This document shows, one piece after another, positions 32,795 through 39,200 of a stretch of 64,000 nt of DNA. Source of the DNA: Arbacia lixula. Its lineage: Eukaryota; Echinodermata; Echinoidea; Arbacioida; Arbaciidae. The notes below the pieces were generated by a model. The model was not told the DNA's origin and made no database searches. It saw nothing but the letters and a program-made list of their open reading frames with translations. The DNA is taken from assembly GCA_963669155.1 (NCBI GenBank), contig OZ022583.1:7336866-7400865 (forward strand). Direction: 5' to 3'. The stretch's first letter is position 1. Each line of letters opens with the position of its first letter. The position numbers were made by a program, and so were the translations under genes.

Positions 32795-33564
32795 GAGAGA
32801 GAGATATGGATGTTTTTAAAGTTTGAAGCATTGAATACTATAATCATTTGTTTTCATTGTATCTCTTCTTTGTTGCTGTACCCAGGCTGCCTTGCACGTC
32901 CATAACCCGTCTGAGCAGCCCACAGACGACATCCTACAGACCAAGCACTCGCATCCACTTGACTCAGACAGGACTCCAGAAGTTCTCAGGTAGGTTCACG
33001 CTCTATGTCCCTTTGCCACGTGTTAACCCTCTCAGCACTGTCCAATAATAGTCCCATATCCTGAGGCCCATTTGCACTGGCCAGCATAAATCATGATTTT
33101 TCTAAGATCGCGATCTTTGGGTTTAAGTTGCTGGCAACTTTCACCCAAACAACCAAAACATCGAGCCAGAAAAATCACTTCCGGGAGAGTGATTTTTATT
33201 AAACTTTGCGTGAAAAATCGTGAATTATTCGAAGAAATGAATCTTTGTTTTGCTTTTACTCTCCGTACTTAAACAAATTATCGTTTATTTCTTATTTCTA
33301 CAGAGAGTGCCAGCAAAATAAAGACTATGTCAACAACAAGCATGGTTATTAATCCCATTTTGCCAATATTTAAAAGGAACAAAACAACAATGATAGTTAT
33401 GTATCACTAATGCCATTTCCTTCCTTCCCAGGTATGTGCTAGAGACTTACAACAGCCTGTCATGGCTGACAGTGGACCCGGCTAGCGGTGACCGGCGGTC
33501 TTGCCTCCCAGTGCACATGGTGGTGCTGGTTCAACTCTACAACACCATGGCAGCTCTCCAGTAA
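506..33564 (+). CDS. MED13: Mediator complex subunit 13 (MED13), 3' 26 exons, 5' end outside window
   Basis: MED13 is the large scaffold of the Mediator CDK8 kinase module (CDK8, cyclin C, MED12, MED13). It acts in the nucleus and links the module to core Mediator. I chained 26 exons whose phases all agree: 506-1348, 2078-2249, 2979-3080, 4187-4292, 5123-5250, 7962-8055, 10304-10542, 11285-11425, 11998-12044, 12803-13539, 14658-14783, 21220-21390, 21932-22029, 22725-22850, 23368-23551, 23942-24214, 24696-24994, 27354-27545, 28151-28377, 28980-29122, 29910-30071, 30648-30802, 31255-31461, 32271-32444, 32886-32989, 33432-33564. They give 1,793 residues plus a stop. The order is collinear with vertebrate MED13: [109 protein letters not shown]. 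The last third corresponds to the MID and PIWI-like (Med13_C) modules. The N-terminal exons are missing. MED13 versus a MED13L-type paralogue cannot be told from here; invertebrates usually have one gene. Confidence 0.95.
1841..2063. repeat. Duplicated 3' end of the MED13 intron before exon w2
   Basis: A block at about 1841-1891 (actgaatctaattct... ending cacccctttta) recurs at 2013-2063 directly before the functional acceptor, about 173 bp apart. The upstream copy ends before any acceptor AG. A nearby piece (about 1790-1840) also resembles 31722-31775, so part of this is a dispersed repeat. Confidence 0.55.
2078..2249 (+). CDS. MED13: MED13 exon w2
   Basis: Acceptor tttccag ends at 2077 and donor GTAAGT follows 2249. 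It encodes [13 protein letters not shown]..., then DPYEFMEQD, which aligns with the DPYAFVEGDEE block of vertebrate MED13. Phase 2 in, phase 0 out. Confidence 0.88.
2722..2882. repeat. Palindromic MITE-like repeat, GGGCC-terminal family
   Basis: It starts with gggccccattcataaaac and ends with a tttatgcaac-type arm; the interior has ggtaactaccat and ccatggta motifs. Related sequence occurs at 42026-42184 and 63530-63610, and a similar gggccctgttgcat start lies inside the 10.5-11.0 kb tandem unit. Non-autonomous DNA transposon relic is an inference. Confidence 0.5.
2979..3080 (+). CDS. MED13: MED13 exon w3 (basic segment)
   Basis: 34 residues, strongly basic ([20 protein letters not shown], then [12 protein letters not shown]), with donor GTGAGA. 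The acceptor is a tandem CAGCAG, so the exon may begin at 2979 or 2982, adding or dropping one Gln. It is phase 0 at both ends and could be skipped in frame. The basic stretch may act as a nuclear localisation signal (inference). Confidence 0.78.
3138..3350. repeat. Dispersed repeat, copy 1 (pair with 22487-22650)
   Basis: It begins agagctgccaagtctccctg and includes gatagattattgt and a final catgttggtagct. The same succession of motifs occurs in another MED13 intron at 22487-22650, with substitutions and gaps. No terminal inverted repeats were noticed. Confidence 0.65.
3351..4186. other. MED13 intron remainder before exon w4
   Basis: AT-rich intron with no further exon or strong repeat, apart from a short GT microsatellite at about 4149-4170 abutting the acceptor of exon w4. 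Confidence 0.5.
4187..4292 (+). CDS. MED13: MED13 exon w4
   Basis: Acceptor gacccag ends at 4186 after a short GT microsatellite; donor GTAAGT follows 4292. It encodes an acidic, Glu/Asn-rich stretch ([20 protein letters not shown]). Phase 0 in, phase 1 out. Confidence 0.82.
4857..4881. repeat. Perfect 12-bp-arm hairpin
   Basis: Arms ACTTTTTTCGTA and TACGAAAAAAGT are separated by a single G. It lies in the intron between exons w4 and w5. Confidence 0.8.
5123..5250 (+). CDS. MED13: MED13 exon w5
   Basis: Acceptor catacag ends at 5122 and donor GTAAGT follows 5250. It ends in [16 protein letters not shown], which matches the DLDNLFNSDEDE acidic block of vertebrate MED13. Phase 1 in, phase 0 out. 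Confidence 0.88.
5400..5818. repeat. Pyrimidine-rich low-complexity tract
   Basis: Over 400 bp dominated by TTC/CTC/TCC on the + strand, in the intron after exon w5. The overlapping reading frames of Phe, Leu, Ser and Pro are composition artefacts. Confidence 0.8.
5819..7438. other. MED13 intron after exon w5, central part
   Basis: Unique-looking AT-rich sequence with a run of about 18 G at 6186-6203 and a CTCC repeat near 6763-6779. The 6480-6780 segment is relatively GC-rich, but I found no supported exon in it. Confidence 0.45.
7439..7770. repeat. Possible MITE relic
   Basis: The sequence around 7490-7560 (agttcaagcaaagtcggaca ... aagatatgg) resembles the TIR-like arm of the palindromic element at 50117-50625. 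Boundaries are unclear. Confidence 0.3.
7962..8055 (+). CDS. MED13: MED13 exon w6
   Basis: Acceptor ttccccag ends at 7961 and donor GTAATC follows 8055. It encodes 31 residues ([17 protein letters not shown]...) of low conservation. Support is from splice sites and phase agreement (0 in, 1 out). Confidence 0.72.
8682..8866. repeat. MITE-like element with AAACCTGTCT termini
   Basis: It starts tacaatgaaacctgtctata and ends as the inverse (gacaggtttgactgta). The interior repeats ctatagacaggt/gtggcc motifs several times. Related acagtgaaacctgtata units occur at 22069-22432. Confidence 0.6.
8975..9180. repeat. Inverted repeat with AAGCAAATAATCAAC arms
   Basis: Left arm aagcaaataatcaacgtcgg and right arm gttgattatttgctt are inverted. 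Inner parts (gcgatctggatg...gaaagatagcg...gatcgcc) are also complementary, giving a foldback of about 200 bp. It may be one end of a larger element reaching about 9895. Confidence 0.55.
9240..9565. repeat. Conserved repeat core, copy A (pair with 60840-61165)
   Basis: It includes gctaatttgtaagattttga, aagtaatcgaaattc, gcggtatcggtgagaa and ggtcaattttggtacgaggt. The copy at 60840-61165 has the same segments in the same order and orientation. It lies in the MED13 intron before exon w7. GC-rich flank at 9560-9690. Confidence 0.75.
10304..10542 (+). CDS. MED13: MED13 exon w7 (YPTPPSLE block)
   Basis: It encodes the highly conserved [14 protein letters not shown] motif and ends in SPKPEQIQ, matching vertebrate [13 protein letters not shown]...SPKPSEIK. 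Acceptor cacacag; donor GTATGA after 10542. The 3' end of the exon with its donor is the template of the three tandem copies that follow. Confidence 0.92.
10531..11042 (+). repeat. Three tandem copies (163-168 bp) of the exon w7 3' end plus donor
   Basis: The string ggaacagatccaggt, which spans the real donor at 10542/10543, recurs at about 10693, 10861 and 11029. The intron sequence following it (gtatgatgtgacctgtagca...) is copied nearly intact between them. Units are 163, 168 and 168 bp. The last donor copy has ggtgtggt in place of ggtatgat. Each unit also carries a relic of the gggccctgttgcat MITE-like family. Confidence 0.9.
11285..11425 (+). CDS. MED13: MED13 exon w8
   Basis: It encodes [20 protein letters not shown] and onward, matching vertebrate [20 protein letters not shown]...LPPIKLPEEC.YR.SW. 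Acceptor tttgtag ends at 11284; donor GTAAGA. Phase 0 at both ends. Confidence 0.92.
11440..11760. repeat. GTG/GAT trinucleotide-rich tract with G-run
   Basis: Imperfect ggtggtgat repeats follow the donor of exon w8, with a G-rich segment at about 11470-11505. Similar short runs continue to about 11935. Val/Met-rich reading frames here are artefacts. Confidence 0.85.
11998..12044 (+). CDS. MED13: MED13 exon w9 (47-bp micro-exon)
   Basis: A short exon ([16 protein letters not shown]) between acceptor ttttcag and donor GTAAGC. It has little similarity to vertebrate sequence. It is needed to reconcile the phase of exon w8 (0) with that of exon w10 (2). Confidence 0.75.
12045..12802. other. MED13 intron between exons w9 and w10
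   Basis: AT-rich intron with an ataatgataataat patch near 12108-12130. No exon or repeat beyond that was seen. The reading frame upstream of 12803 is open but treated as intronic because of phase and the pyrimidine tract. Confidence 0.5.
12803..13539 (+). CDS. MED13: MED13 exon w10 (start of conserved C-terminal half)
   Basis: The acceptor catccag ending at 12802 has a long pyrimidine tract and gives the right phase; the in-frame sequence upstream is taken as intron. It encodes YSP-like spacer sequence, then LNSIEAP...[34 protein letters not shown] and [18 protein letters not shown], nearly colinear with vertebrate MED13. The CxC/CxCGF cysteines are retained. Donor GTGAGT. Confidence 0.93.
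13990..14330. repeat. Tandem duplication, about 179-bp period
   Basis: The segment with tctttaactcaatttaagta, cagagcttgagtat and catagaattatcatacaatg recurs about 179 bp later with few changes. It lies in the intron before exon w11, next to the exon-derived duplicate at 14350-14500. Confidence 0.8.
14345..14500 (+). pseudogene. Partial duplicate of the exon w11 acceptor region
   Basis: The 14405-14465 block matches 14630-14690, including gatgcatgctttgctgcgct of exon w11. The acceptor gcag|atgg of the real exon reads acaa|atgg here, so the splice site is lost. Both copies are also preceded by gtgtttg..accatgtg.catgatc and ccctaggttagatt-type sequence, so the repeated unit is about 220 bp. Confidence 0.85.
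14658..14783 (+). CDS. MED13: MED13 exon w11
   Basis: It encodes [19 protein letters not shown], then [15 protein letters not shown], matching vertebrate CNDCYLALEHGRQFMDN...KVDEALVKSSCLHPW. Acceptor tccgcag ends at 14657; donor GTGAGC. A degraded copy of its 5' part lies about 221 bp upstream. Confidence 0.93.
14936..15020. repeat. Candidate SINE/MITE-like repeat
   Basis: It starts gggccccctggtagaacagt, runs through gggggctaccctgggtaaat and ends in an A/T-rich tail (aataaaataaaaat). Assignment is tentative, by overall look only. Confidence 0.35.
15021..15988. other. MED13 intron w11-w12, 5' part
   Basis: No exon found. There is weak internal similarity between about 15535-15650 and 15651-15760 (cagtcccagagtca / cagtcgcagagtca), perhaps an old tandem duplication. 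Confidence 0.4.
15989..16330. repeat. Tandem duplication, about 170-bp period
   Basis: Two copies share ttacatcat.tttcctcag, taaaggagaatgaagcc, aggtacagcag and gtaaat motifs. Divergence is moderate. Intronic. Confidence 0.8.
17450..17580. repeat. ATCC/ATCT microsatellite
   Basis: Imperfect ccatccatctat repeats within a larger pyrimidine-rich segment (17210-17760). Confidence 0.85.
18692..19202. repeat. Polypurine (GGGAGA) minisatellite
   Basis: About 510 bp almost free of C and T on the + strand. A higher-order unit starting gacagagggagggggagggg is seen at 18776, 18917, 19000 and 19083, giving an 83-bp period in the last copies. It has potential for triplex or G-quadruplex structure (inference). 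Confidence 0.9.
19471..19826. repeat. (CT)n / CTGT polypyrimidine microsatellite
   Basis: Pure (CT)n near 19473-19522, then (CTGT)n and mixed CTCTGT. Long Leu/Ser or Arg/Glu reading frames on both strands are artefacts. Confidence 0.95.
19860..20920. other. MED13 intron w11-w12, 3' part
   Basis: AT-rich intron with no supported exon. There is a GT/G-run at about 20809-20831. Confidence 0.45.
21090..21219 (+). pseudogene. Partial duplicate of the exon w12 5' end
   Basis: Acceptor-like cag (21090-21092) is followed by a stretch sharing gttaacacggagcacaatg with the real exon start at 21220, 127 bp downstream. Similarity continues through agatgtg and then stops. No donor follows in a usable frame, so it is read as a non-functional echo. 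The intron bases before both acceptors are also alike. Confidence 0.85.
21220..21390 (+). CDS. MED13: MED13 exon w12
   Basis: It encodes [20 protein letters not shown], then [20 protein letters not shown], matching vertebrate [33 protein letters not shown]. Acceptor gacag ends at 21219; donor GTCAGT. It follows the largest intron (6.4 kb). A partial duplicate sits 127 bp upstream. Confidence 0.93.
21400..21775. repeat. Pyrimidine-rich microsatellite tract
   Basis: CTTT/CTGT/TCTC-rich sequence with a (CT)n core at about 21615-21636, in the intron after exon w12. Confidence 0.8.
21932..22029 (+). CDS. MED13: MED13 exon w13
   Basis: It encodes [20 protein letters not shown], then [10 protein letters not shown], matching vertebrate [30 protein letters not shown]. 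Acceptor ggccag; donor GTAAGT. This is the MID-like module. Confidence 0.93.
22069..22432. repeat. Two AAACCTGTATA-terminal MITE-like units
   Basis: acagtgaaacctgtata (22070) and actgtgaaacctgtata (22268) start two similar units containing aaagaccrct and inverse ggtttcaat-type motifs. Related to the element at 8682-8866. Confidence 0.55.
22487..22650. repeat. Dispersed repeat, copy 2 (pair with 3138-3350)
   Basis: It begins agagctgccatgtctccctg and ends near aatgttggtagctgtga. It is colinear with the copy in the intron after exon w3, in the same orientation. Confidence 0.65.
22725..22850 (+). CDS. MED13: MED13 exon w14
   Basis: It encodes [20 protein letters not shown], then [22 protein letters not shown], matching vertebrate [32 protein letters not shown]. 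Acceptor ctgcag; donor GTATGC. Phase 0 at both ends. Confidence 0.93.
23368..23551 (+). CDS. MED13: MED13 exon w15
   Basis: It encodes [10 protein letters not shown], then [20 protein letters not shown] and [13 protein letters not shown], matching vertebrate CRLGQHRPVS..DGIMRVG...KLKLYAQVCR. Acceptor cttgcag; donor GTAAGT. Confidence 0.93.
23942..24214 (+). CDS. MED13: MED13 exon w16 (poly-Ser/Gly linker)
   Basis: It begins [14 protein letters not shown], then runs of Ser encoded largely by TCC repeats (24000-24090) and a Gly/Ser/Gln-rich tail ending PSSTPSRP. Vertebrate MED13 has a Ser/Thr-rich insertion at the same place between the MID-like and PIWI-like parts. Acceptor cctccag; donor GTATGT. 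Confidence 0.87.
24696..24994 (+). CDS. MED13: MED13 exon w17 (start of PIWI-like module)
   Basis: A Ser/Pro/Lys-rich spacer is followed by [12 protein letters not shown]...[18 protein letters not shown], which matches vertebrate PPAIVVYIIDPF...WTLGLLRCFLEMVQTLP. Acceptor ctaacag ends at 24695; donor GTTAGT after 24994 gives phase 0. Confidence 0.9.
25226..26650. repeat. 157-bp tandem array, about 9 copies, with dimeric higher-order pattern
   Basis: gttaaagtttacctgcaaga recurs at 25226, 25383, 25540, 25697, 25854, 26011, 26168 and 26325, then diverges in two further copies. Odd and even copies differ consistently (cacatgggttgc versus cacataggttgc), so the recent amplification unit was about 314 bp. 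Each copy carries several AGGTCA half-sites. Confidence 0.95.
25355..26625. promoter_or_regulatory. Array of AGGTCA half-sites in DR1 and DR4 spacing
   Basis: In seven copies of the tandem unit AGGTCA-A-AGGTCA (a perfect DR1) is followed by TTTG and a further AGGTCA (DR4 spacing). Two more copies are degenerate. DR1 is the classic site for HNF4/RXR/COUP-TF and DR4 for thyroid hormone receptor or LXR with RXR. Binding here is inference; the motif belongs to a repeat and may be incidental. Confidence 0.45.
27354..27545 (+). CDS. MED13: MED13 exon w18
   Basis: It encodes [20 protein letters not shown], then [25 protein letters not shown], matching vertebrate IIPCQYLLQPV...LKSLAFSAFTQCRRPL..LTGFGPGLA. 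Acceptor tcccag ends at 27353; donor GTCAGT. Phase 0 at both ends. Confidence 0.93.
28151..28377 (+). CDS. MED13: MED13 exon w19
   Basis: It encodes [20 protein letters not shown], then [21 protein letters not shown], among the best conserved parts of MED13 (near-identical in vertebrates). Acceptor gatgacag; donor GTAGGG. Phase 0 in, 2 out. Confidence 0.95.
28415..28567. repeat. Inverted-terminal short element (candidate)
   Basis: ctggttctaaac near the left end and gttt(a)gaaccag at the right end are inverted, with about 150 bp between outer ends. It lies just after exon w19. Confidence 0.35.
28980..29122 (+). CDS. MED13: MED13 exon w20
   Basis: It encodes [20 protein letters not shown], then [21 protein letters not shown], matching vertebrate RARRKKSSARK.GLQKLWEW...[21 protein letters not shown]. 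Acceptor ctcacag ends at 28979; donor GTCAGT. Confidence 0.94.
29910..30071 (+). CDS. MED13: MED13 exon w21
   Basis: It encodes [20 protein letters not shown], then QCSMCSV...[13 protein letters not shown], matching vertebrate [27 protein letters not shown]...SILSACLVAMEP. Acceptor cttgcag; donor GTATGT. Confidence 0.94.
30488..30620 (+). pseudogene. Partial duplicate of the exon w22 acceptor region with in-frame stop
   Basis: tgagatatcttgtgg and cttgtagatgtggttg, then ggacaagtgcagtaaaaaca, occur here and again at the functional exon start, 130 bp downstream. The acceptor tag is intact at 30515-30517. In the MED13 frame the copy reaches TAG at 30556-30558. Use of this site would truncate the protein. 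Confidence 0.88.
30648..30802 (+). CDS. MED13: MED13 exon w22
   Basis: It encodes [20 protein letters not shown], then [14 protein letters not shown], matching vertebrate LNTPQDTSCTHILVFPTSA. Acceptor cttgtag ends at 30647; donor GTGAGG. A truncated copy of the intron end and exon start lies 130 bp upstream. Confidence 0.93.
31255..31461 (+). CDS. MED13: MED13 exon w23 (acidic loop)
   Basis: It encodes [20 protein letters not shown], then DVMNLLLDP and a Pro/Asp-rich tail. The vertebrate equivalent has FNPNNDGADGMGIFDLLDT here. Acceptor ccgcag; donor GTTGGT, followed at once by a (CT)n tract. Confidence 0.9.
31471..31645. repeat. (CT)n microsatellite
   Basis: It begins about 10 bp after the donor of exon w23, with pure CT runs then CCCTCT variants. 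Confidence 0.95.
32271..32444 (+). CDS. MED13: MED13 exon w24
   Basis: It encodes [20 protein letters not shown], then [20 protein letters not shown], nearly identical to vertebrate MED13. The acceptor is cacagcag (tandem NAGNAG, so the first Gln may be optional); donor GTGAGT. It is 174 bp and phase 0 at both ends. CT-rich and GA-rich tracts lie in the two flanking introns. Confidence 0.95.
32764..32804. repeat. (GA)n microsatellite
   Basis: About 20 GA repeats with one GC interruption, in the intron after exon w24. Complementary to the (CT)n tract in the preceding intron. Confidence 0.95.
32886..32989 (+). CDS. MED13: MED13 exon w25
   Basis: It encodes [20 protein letters not shown], then [15 protein letters not shown], matching vertebrate [34 protein letters not shown]. 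Acceptor acccag ends at 32885; donor GTAGGT. Confidence 0.95.
33432..33564 (+). CDS. MED13: MED13 terminal exon w26 and stop
   Basis: It encodes [20 protein letters not shown], then [23 protein letters not shown] and TAA (33562-33564), matching the C-terminus of vertebrate MED13 ([32 protein letters not shown]). Acceptor ttcccag ends at 33431. Confidence 0.96.
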
Positions 33565-35793
33565 ACTCCCAAAGAATGAAGGAAGGATTTGAATGAATGT
33601 GACAATCGAGCTGTCCCTCCGTCTGTTCATCCATCAGCGTGGGGGTGTTCTGCAGGAGTGTGCGTCGGCCAAGTCAGAGGAGCGTTTTGCCCCTGCCGTT
33701 GGCAGTGTGGTCACCGAATGCCTTACGGTTGTAGAGTGGTCAGCGGCACTCATTGGTGGTCAACTCACCAACGCTATCTCTTCTTAAGTGCAAGGAAGGA
33801 ATGAGGGAGTTATGGAATCAGTCGGTCCTTCGTACCACTTCAGTGAGACTATCCTGTTAAGAGGGCGGACAGTGAGATATATATTCAGTTTGTCTCCCGA
33901 CACGTTTAGACAATCTCTTTACTTCTGCAATGATTGAATGAAGGATGAAAAAAGGTGAATGACGTATTGAATCAATCTGTGGCAGTTTCCACTAATCAGT
34001 CGTACAGGAGTGCGAATGATGAGACGTGCAGCATGCCTACTATCCACAAAGCGCATGAATCAGTCCAGTTCTACATCCACTCATCCATCAACCGGTACTT
34101 CATTCCATCAATAGCTGGGTAAATCAGTCACCACTCATTCAGAGACAGTTAAAAGTCTAACTTCATAAAAATCAGGGTCACACTTGTAATATGCTCTCGT
34201 AGCAAAAGTGGGTGAAATGTTGCAGAAAATTGTGTGCTGTAGCTAAACGTGCAGACATAGTCAGTCTGTCACACCTTCAAGCCTGTGAAAGAATGAAGAG
34301 TGTGCTTGACTACCAAGATTTAATGCTGACTGAAGCATAATAGAATATCCGTAACTCTATGATGCTGCTCTGGCTGAAGAAACCACCACCACCACCACTC
34401 ACCATTCAAATTTCCACTTATGGGAGCCGTTCTCAGTACATGAAATATTGACACTCTCTCATAGTTAGCAAAATCAGCTGACAAGAATCATCATTATCGC
34501 GCATTTACAACTCAACAGGTACTTCGTTCCTTGAGTACCTGCTCCACCATTTGTCATTTCAAACACATTCTTAGTCATTCTAAATTGGCGGGTCTTGTGC
34601 CAAACATGAAACATTACACAGCTGAATAACCAGTTGCCCCTTCAGAGAGCATGGACCATTAAGTATCAATATTTAATTTGATGAAATGTTGAGGGACTGT
34701 CAGGCGGTGAATGCGCAAGACAGGTTACCCCTGCGCAACATGACGGCAGTGGGGGCGGGAGGCAGGATTAAGCACTGGTGCGTTCCCATAACCAAGGATT
34801 TGTGATGTGGGGCTAACAGCACAGATCATGTATTGTGAAAGAATGGTTAATCTATTGCATACAGAAACGGGTGTATCCACATCTCTGTAAGAGCGTTTAA
34901 GTCAAATTGTGCTATGCTTGAAAGGCACGTCAAACATTGTCTTGATAACCATTCAAGCCTGCTTTGTGGTATCTGTACTCTATTCTCTCTCGTAATGTTA
35001 TTGACTAAGTCTTTTTAAAAAATGGCATTGCATGTCCACAAGAGAGCAGCAGAAGATAGGAGAAGTACTAGAATAGAAGAGAACAGAAAGAGATTGTTGG
35101 AGATGGAGAAAGGTGCTAATGTATGAAAGAGTGTCCTTCTGCCCGTTGGACACACGCATTGCGTTTTTGTATTCCGCTTATGATAAACGTCCATGTATTG
35201 AACAACGCTGTAGAAACTTCAGTGTCACACACAAGGAAAATGCAGTTGTATTACATCTTATGATAGGGTTCTACACCTCTCATTCCTTTTTGTCCAATCA
35301 TTGAAATTCATGTTCCCTCAAAAATTTACATGTGTACTTCAATTCATAATGACATTACAAAACATGCAAGATTTCTTGCTTCATTACATAGGCTTCATTA
35401 CATATATCCATGGGATAACATCATTCCTTTTTGCATATTGGTTGTAAAGCAATGTACTTAAAAAGGCATAGAACACTACTAACAAAACTATCCAGAGAAA
35501 ATTGGTTGAATCTGTTTGAATGTTGAAAAAAATAATATAATCAGGTGCAAATTCAGAACTTTGTATTCGGAGCAAATGTGTATTGCGTTGCAGTAAGTAT
35601 AGATAGGTCTGAAATATCACATTTCTTTGAATTGACTAGTTGGTAATGTGTCTTTATTTTTATTGAAATTCCACTATTTCCAAAATTAGATCTCTTTATT
35701 CTTCAAGTGCCACAATGCTAGACGAATTTTGAAGAAAAGTAACTGAAGGCATTAGTCATTTCATGAAGCAAAGACTAACTATATGGGACATTA

Positions 35794-35799
35794 AATAAA
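35794..35799 (+). terminator. Candidate MED13 poly(A) signal (proximal)
   Basis: AATAAA about 2.2 kb after the stop codon. It has no strong GU-rich element directly downstream, so it is a weaker candidate. Confidence 0.3.
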
Positions 35800-38700
35800 A
35801 CAACATGAAACATTATTATTGATTCAATATAAAATGATTTTGTCCTGGAAATTATTATGGTATATTGATTTTTTTCACACGATTACTGCAAACAATTGAA
35901 ATCACCCACTGTTGTGATTCTGTGATGAAAATCAATGGTTTTGTGACAACATCAGATGATTTATTCTGCACCCAATAAGTTAGTCTATGTTTAGTACACA
36001 GTTTAAGTTAAATCACTGCTGTGAATATGGGCCAAATTGTAATTCTCGTAACTAGAAACCTGCCTTCCCTTCAAATGTAGTCATGTAACTTTAATGCCAT
36101 TTATTTTTGTTGTGTTTTTCATTGGCTATTATAGTGATGTAAATCTTACAGTAAGAGTCAATATGTTGTAGTAGGTTTCAGCCAAATAGGGATCTCTAAG
36201 TGTCTTTCTAAAAATACTTCTTTACTTCAGAAGACCTATCAATGTTTCTTTGCTGTAGTTTAACACTTGTAATGCCACTAAATTTAACTCTTGAGGTGTG
36301 CGTATTTATACATGTATGTATGTGTGTATGACGTGTATTGGGATGGGATGGATGGCAACAAAATGGGAGGAAAATTACCTTTTCACGAAGTGGTTGCCAT
36401 GTCAATAGATTTAAACTTGAATGTAGGCCGTTTTAAGGAAGTGTCCGGAGAAGTACTCTTTCTAAATTTTTCTTTTTTGTTTGAGGTAGCCATTATACAA
36501 CTTTAAAGTAGAATTGGTCGATACTGTTGTCTCATTGTGCTGGACATACCTATGTTACTAATGAGATTCAAGTTCTGTGATTGCAATTGAGAGTAAATAA
36601 TGCACTCACCCCCTTTTCATCACAAATGAATGGGATTTTCTATTTAAAAAATGTGAAATTTAGAATAATCTCACATTTATTCCATGTTTCTAAGAAACCA
36701 AATTGAAATCATTAATGATGGAATTGTGATGATTTAATCATTTAGTTGTTCAAATCTTGAATTTCCAATTTATTTTAAAGGAAATTGAGCCTTTTAATTG
36801 GTGGGGAAAGATCAAATTGAGTATTGGGATGTATTCTCTGTGAGAGAGCTGCCTTTATTCTATATGCAAGGGAATCAAAAAGTCAGGGTGAAAGTAAGTG
36901 ATCGAATGACTGTCCCCTAGGTGCTAATTCTGATCAGTTAGATTTCATTGATATGCAACGCTCAAATTAGCCGAGTGTAAATGAGACGGTACATTCTGTG
37001 AATCTCCAGCGGTTTGTACTATGATCTCCAGTCCAAAGCTTTTCTTGAAACTACACATGGATTATATTTGGAGCACTGGTTATTGTTTCCTGTCACTCTG
37101 TAAAGGCATTCAAAGATTAACATACTGGATTGTTCAGTTGTGAAAGCTGTAAATCAATGCAGCAAAATTGTTCCTCTGTGCTTTGATCGGAGTAGGGTAG
37201 GGTAGCGTAACAATTTATTTGAGTTGAGTACAAGTTGAGTACAAGAGCATACCGGTACTGTGTGTCAAATGTTGACATTGTCTCACACTTCTGTGTTAGA
37301 GCACCCTCTCTGCTTCAGCTTAGATGCCAAATGTACATAGACTGTAGGAGGAACATACCCTTGTGGTTACAATGCAATCTGCTGGTTCTACGAATGCAAC
37401 AAATGGAACATGCCTGATTCAAGTGCACATGGTTGGCTTATAAATGGATGTGGAAATGAACTTTTTTTTATTTGATAACAATTTGTGCTGTTCTATCCGC
37501 CGTGTGTTGCCAGTTCTGGCCAGTAAGACGTATCGATACTGTAACTATATGTCTGTGTCAGTGTTGAATTTGACTCGATCTTCAACCACAAAGCGGGCAA
37601 AATGTGCTTTGGGATATTATTACTACGGGCTTCGCCTCAGAACAAAGCGTCTGTTACAGTGCGTGAGAAGAAGAAGGAGGTAAATGATGTTTTGATGAAG
37701 TGGTTTACTACTAAAAGTGACTCTATGGATGTCTGTCATCTGAAATATGGTATTCGCAATCGGCTGTGAAATATGAGGTATAGAAACCTGAGGGCAGCCT
37801 ATCGCTTTATCTACTATTAAAAACAAATCGGACATGTGACTCTGGACGGAGAAGATAGAAATATTATCAAATGTGTATACAATTTTATGTAAATATAAAG
37901 TGCACTTTACTGTCGGGTGGAGAAACTTGTTCCTTTTTATTTTGCACAAGGGTTTGAGCGATAAGAAAGTATTTTCATGTTTGACTTTGAGTTTCTATGC
38001 CAGGCGAATCAGGGATGTGGCGAAATGTCATGTAGCGCCTTACGGGAGCTTGATTGTTAAAAAGCCAATATCGTATTCCATCAAATTATTGACAGAGGTA
38101 ATCGTAGGCATTTTTTTTTTCTTTCTCTTTGTGTGTCGAATTATGAGACAAATCGGTCATTTTTTGTATGTTGATCAAACGCTTAGTGATTGAGATGTGC
38201 TGCAGAGAATGAAGATTAGGTTGTATATCGTTCAGGAGGAGCGAACAGATATCTTGTGTCGACGTTAATCCCATTCAGCATTCGTTGTGTAGATCGTGAC
38301 ATGTCTAACTCAGAAATGCACTATTTTTGACACGTAAATTAAACAAGAGGACATAATTATAATGTAATGTGATTGTATTATATTGTACACTGGAGAATAT
38401 TTCATAAGTTTACGAAGAGAGGCAAACACATTACTATTGTAGAGGAGACAGATTTATGAATAATATATTTTGCTTTCATTTGGCATTTTGAAGAAGTGGA
38501 TGTCTTATTGGTTTGGATTTTTTTTTAATATGGAAAAAAGCCAAATTGTATTTAATCATAAATTTTGTATGATAAAGACATTGAAAACTTGCACCTTTCT
38601 GTATTAATATGATACGAGTATTGTAAATTATGAATATACAAACTGTACATAATGAATCATTATTTTGTGTCTGTGTCATATGTGTGTTATTATTGGAGAC

Positions 38701-39108
38701 AAATCTACAATTACAAAGCGGACTTTTTATTGTGAACTATTATGAAGGGGAAATTCTATGGTCACTGTTTTGTTCATGAGATAAATTTATCAAAACAAAA
38801 ACTATTAGTGTATATTTGATGTAGCTGTCGTCCCTTTCGTTTTGTCATTTCAAGTACATCTCTCAGCATCAAATCTAACTACTCAATGTGAGTTGCAAAG
38901 GGGAGACACTCTCCCTGTGTTTTACCAGTCATCTACAAAGAATTAGTAATGCAGGAGAGTAGCTCCCCTTTGTCAGTCCCCTGGTGTAAACATTTCTTTT
39001 GTGAGTCTGTCGAAGGGAAAAAAAGAATTAAATTGAAAAATGTTCTTTCACATGAGGAAAACAGAAAGACAGATGATTTATATATATACTTTTCCACGTG
39101 ATTTGTAG

Positions 39109-39114
39109 AATAAA
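39109..39114 (+). terminator. Candidate MED13 poly(A) signal (distal)
   Basis: AATAAA, followed at 39180-39225 by a markedly GT-rich stretch (ttgtggtgtgattgtgtgtg). It would give a 3' UTR of about 5.5 kb. Inference from motifs only. Confidence 0.4.
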
Positions 39115-39200
39115 GTAAGTTATTCGTCTAGCCATACAAAATACATATACGTGACTCTGTGTCTTTCTCTATCTTATAAGGTTGTCCTGTTTTGTGGTGT

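Larger units (their letters stand above)
33565..39200 (+). other. Probable MED13 3' UTR and downstream flank
   Basis: There is no supported coding sequence. Short frames such as 33589-33804 lack any recognised similarity and lie directly after the MED13 stop. The sequence is largely AT-rich and low in repeats compared with the introns, as expected for a long 3' UTR. The 3' end is not fixed by the sequence. Confidence 0.5.

Noticed and set aside
33589-33804. Two overlapping + strand frames after the MED13 stop
   Set aside because: No similarity recognised; position fits the 3' UTR.
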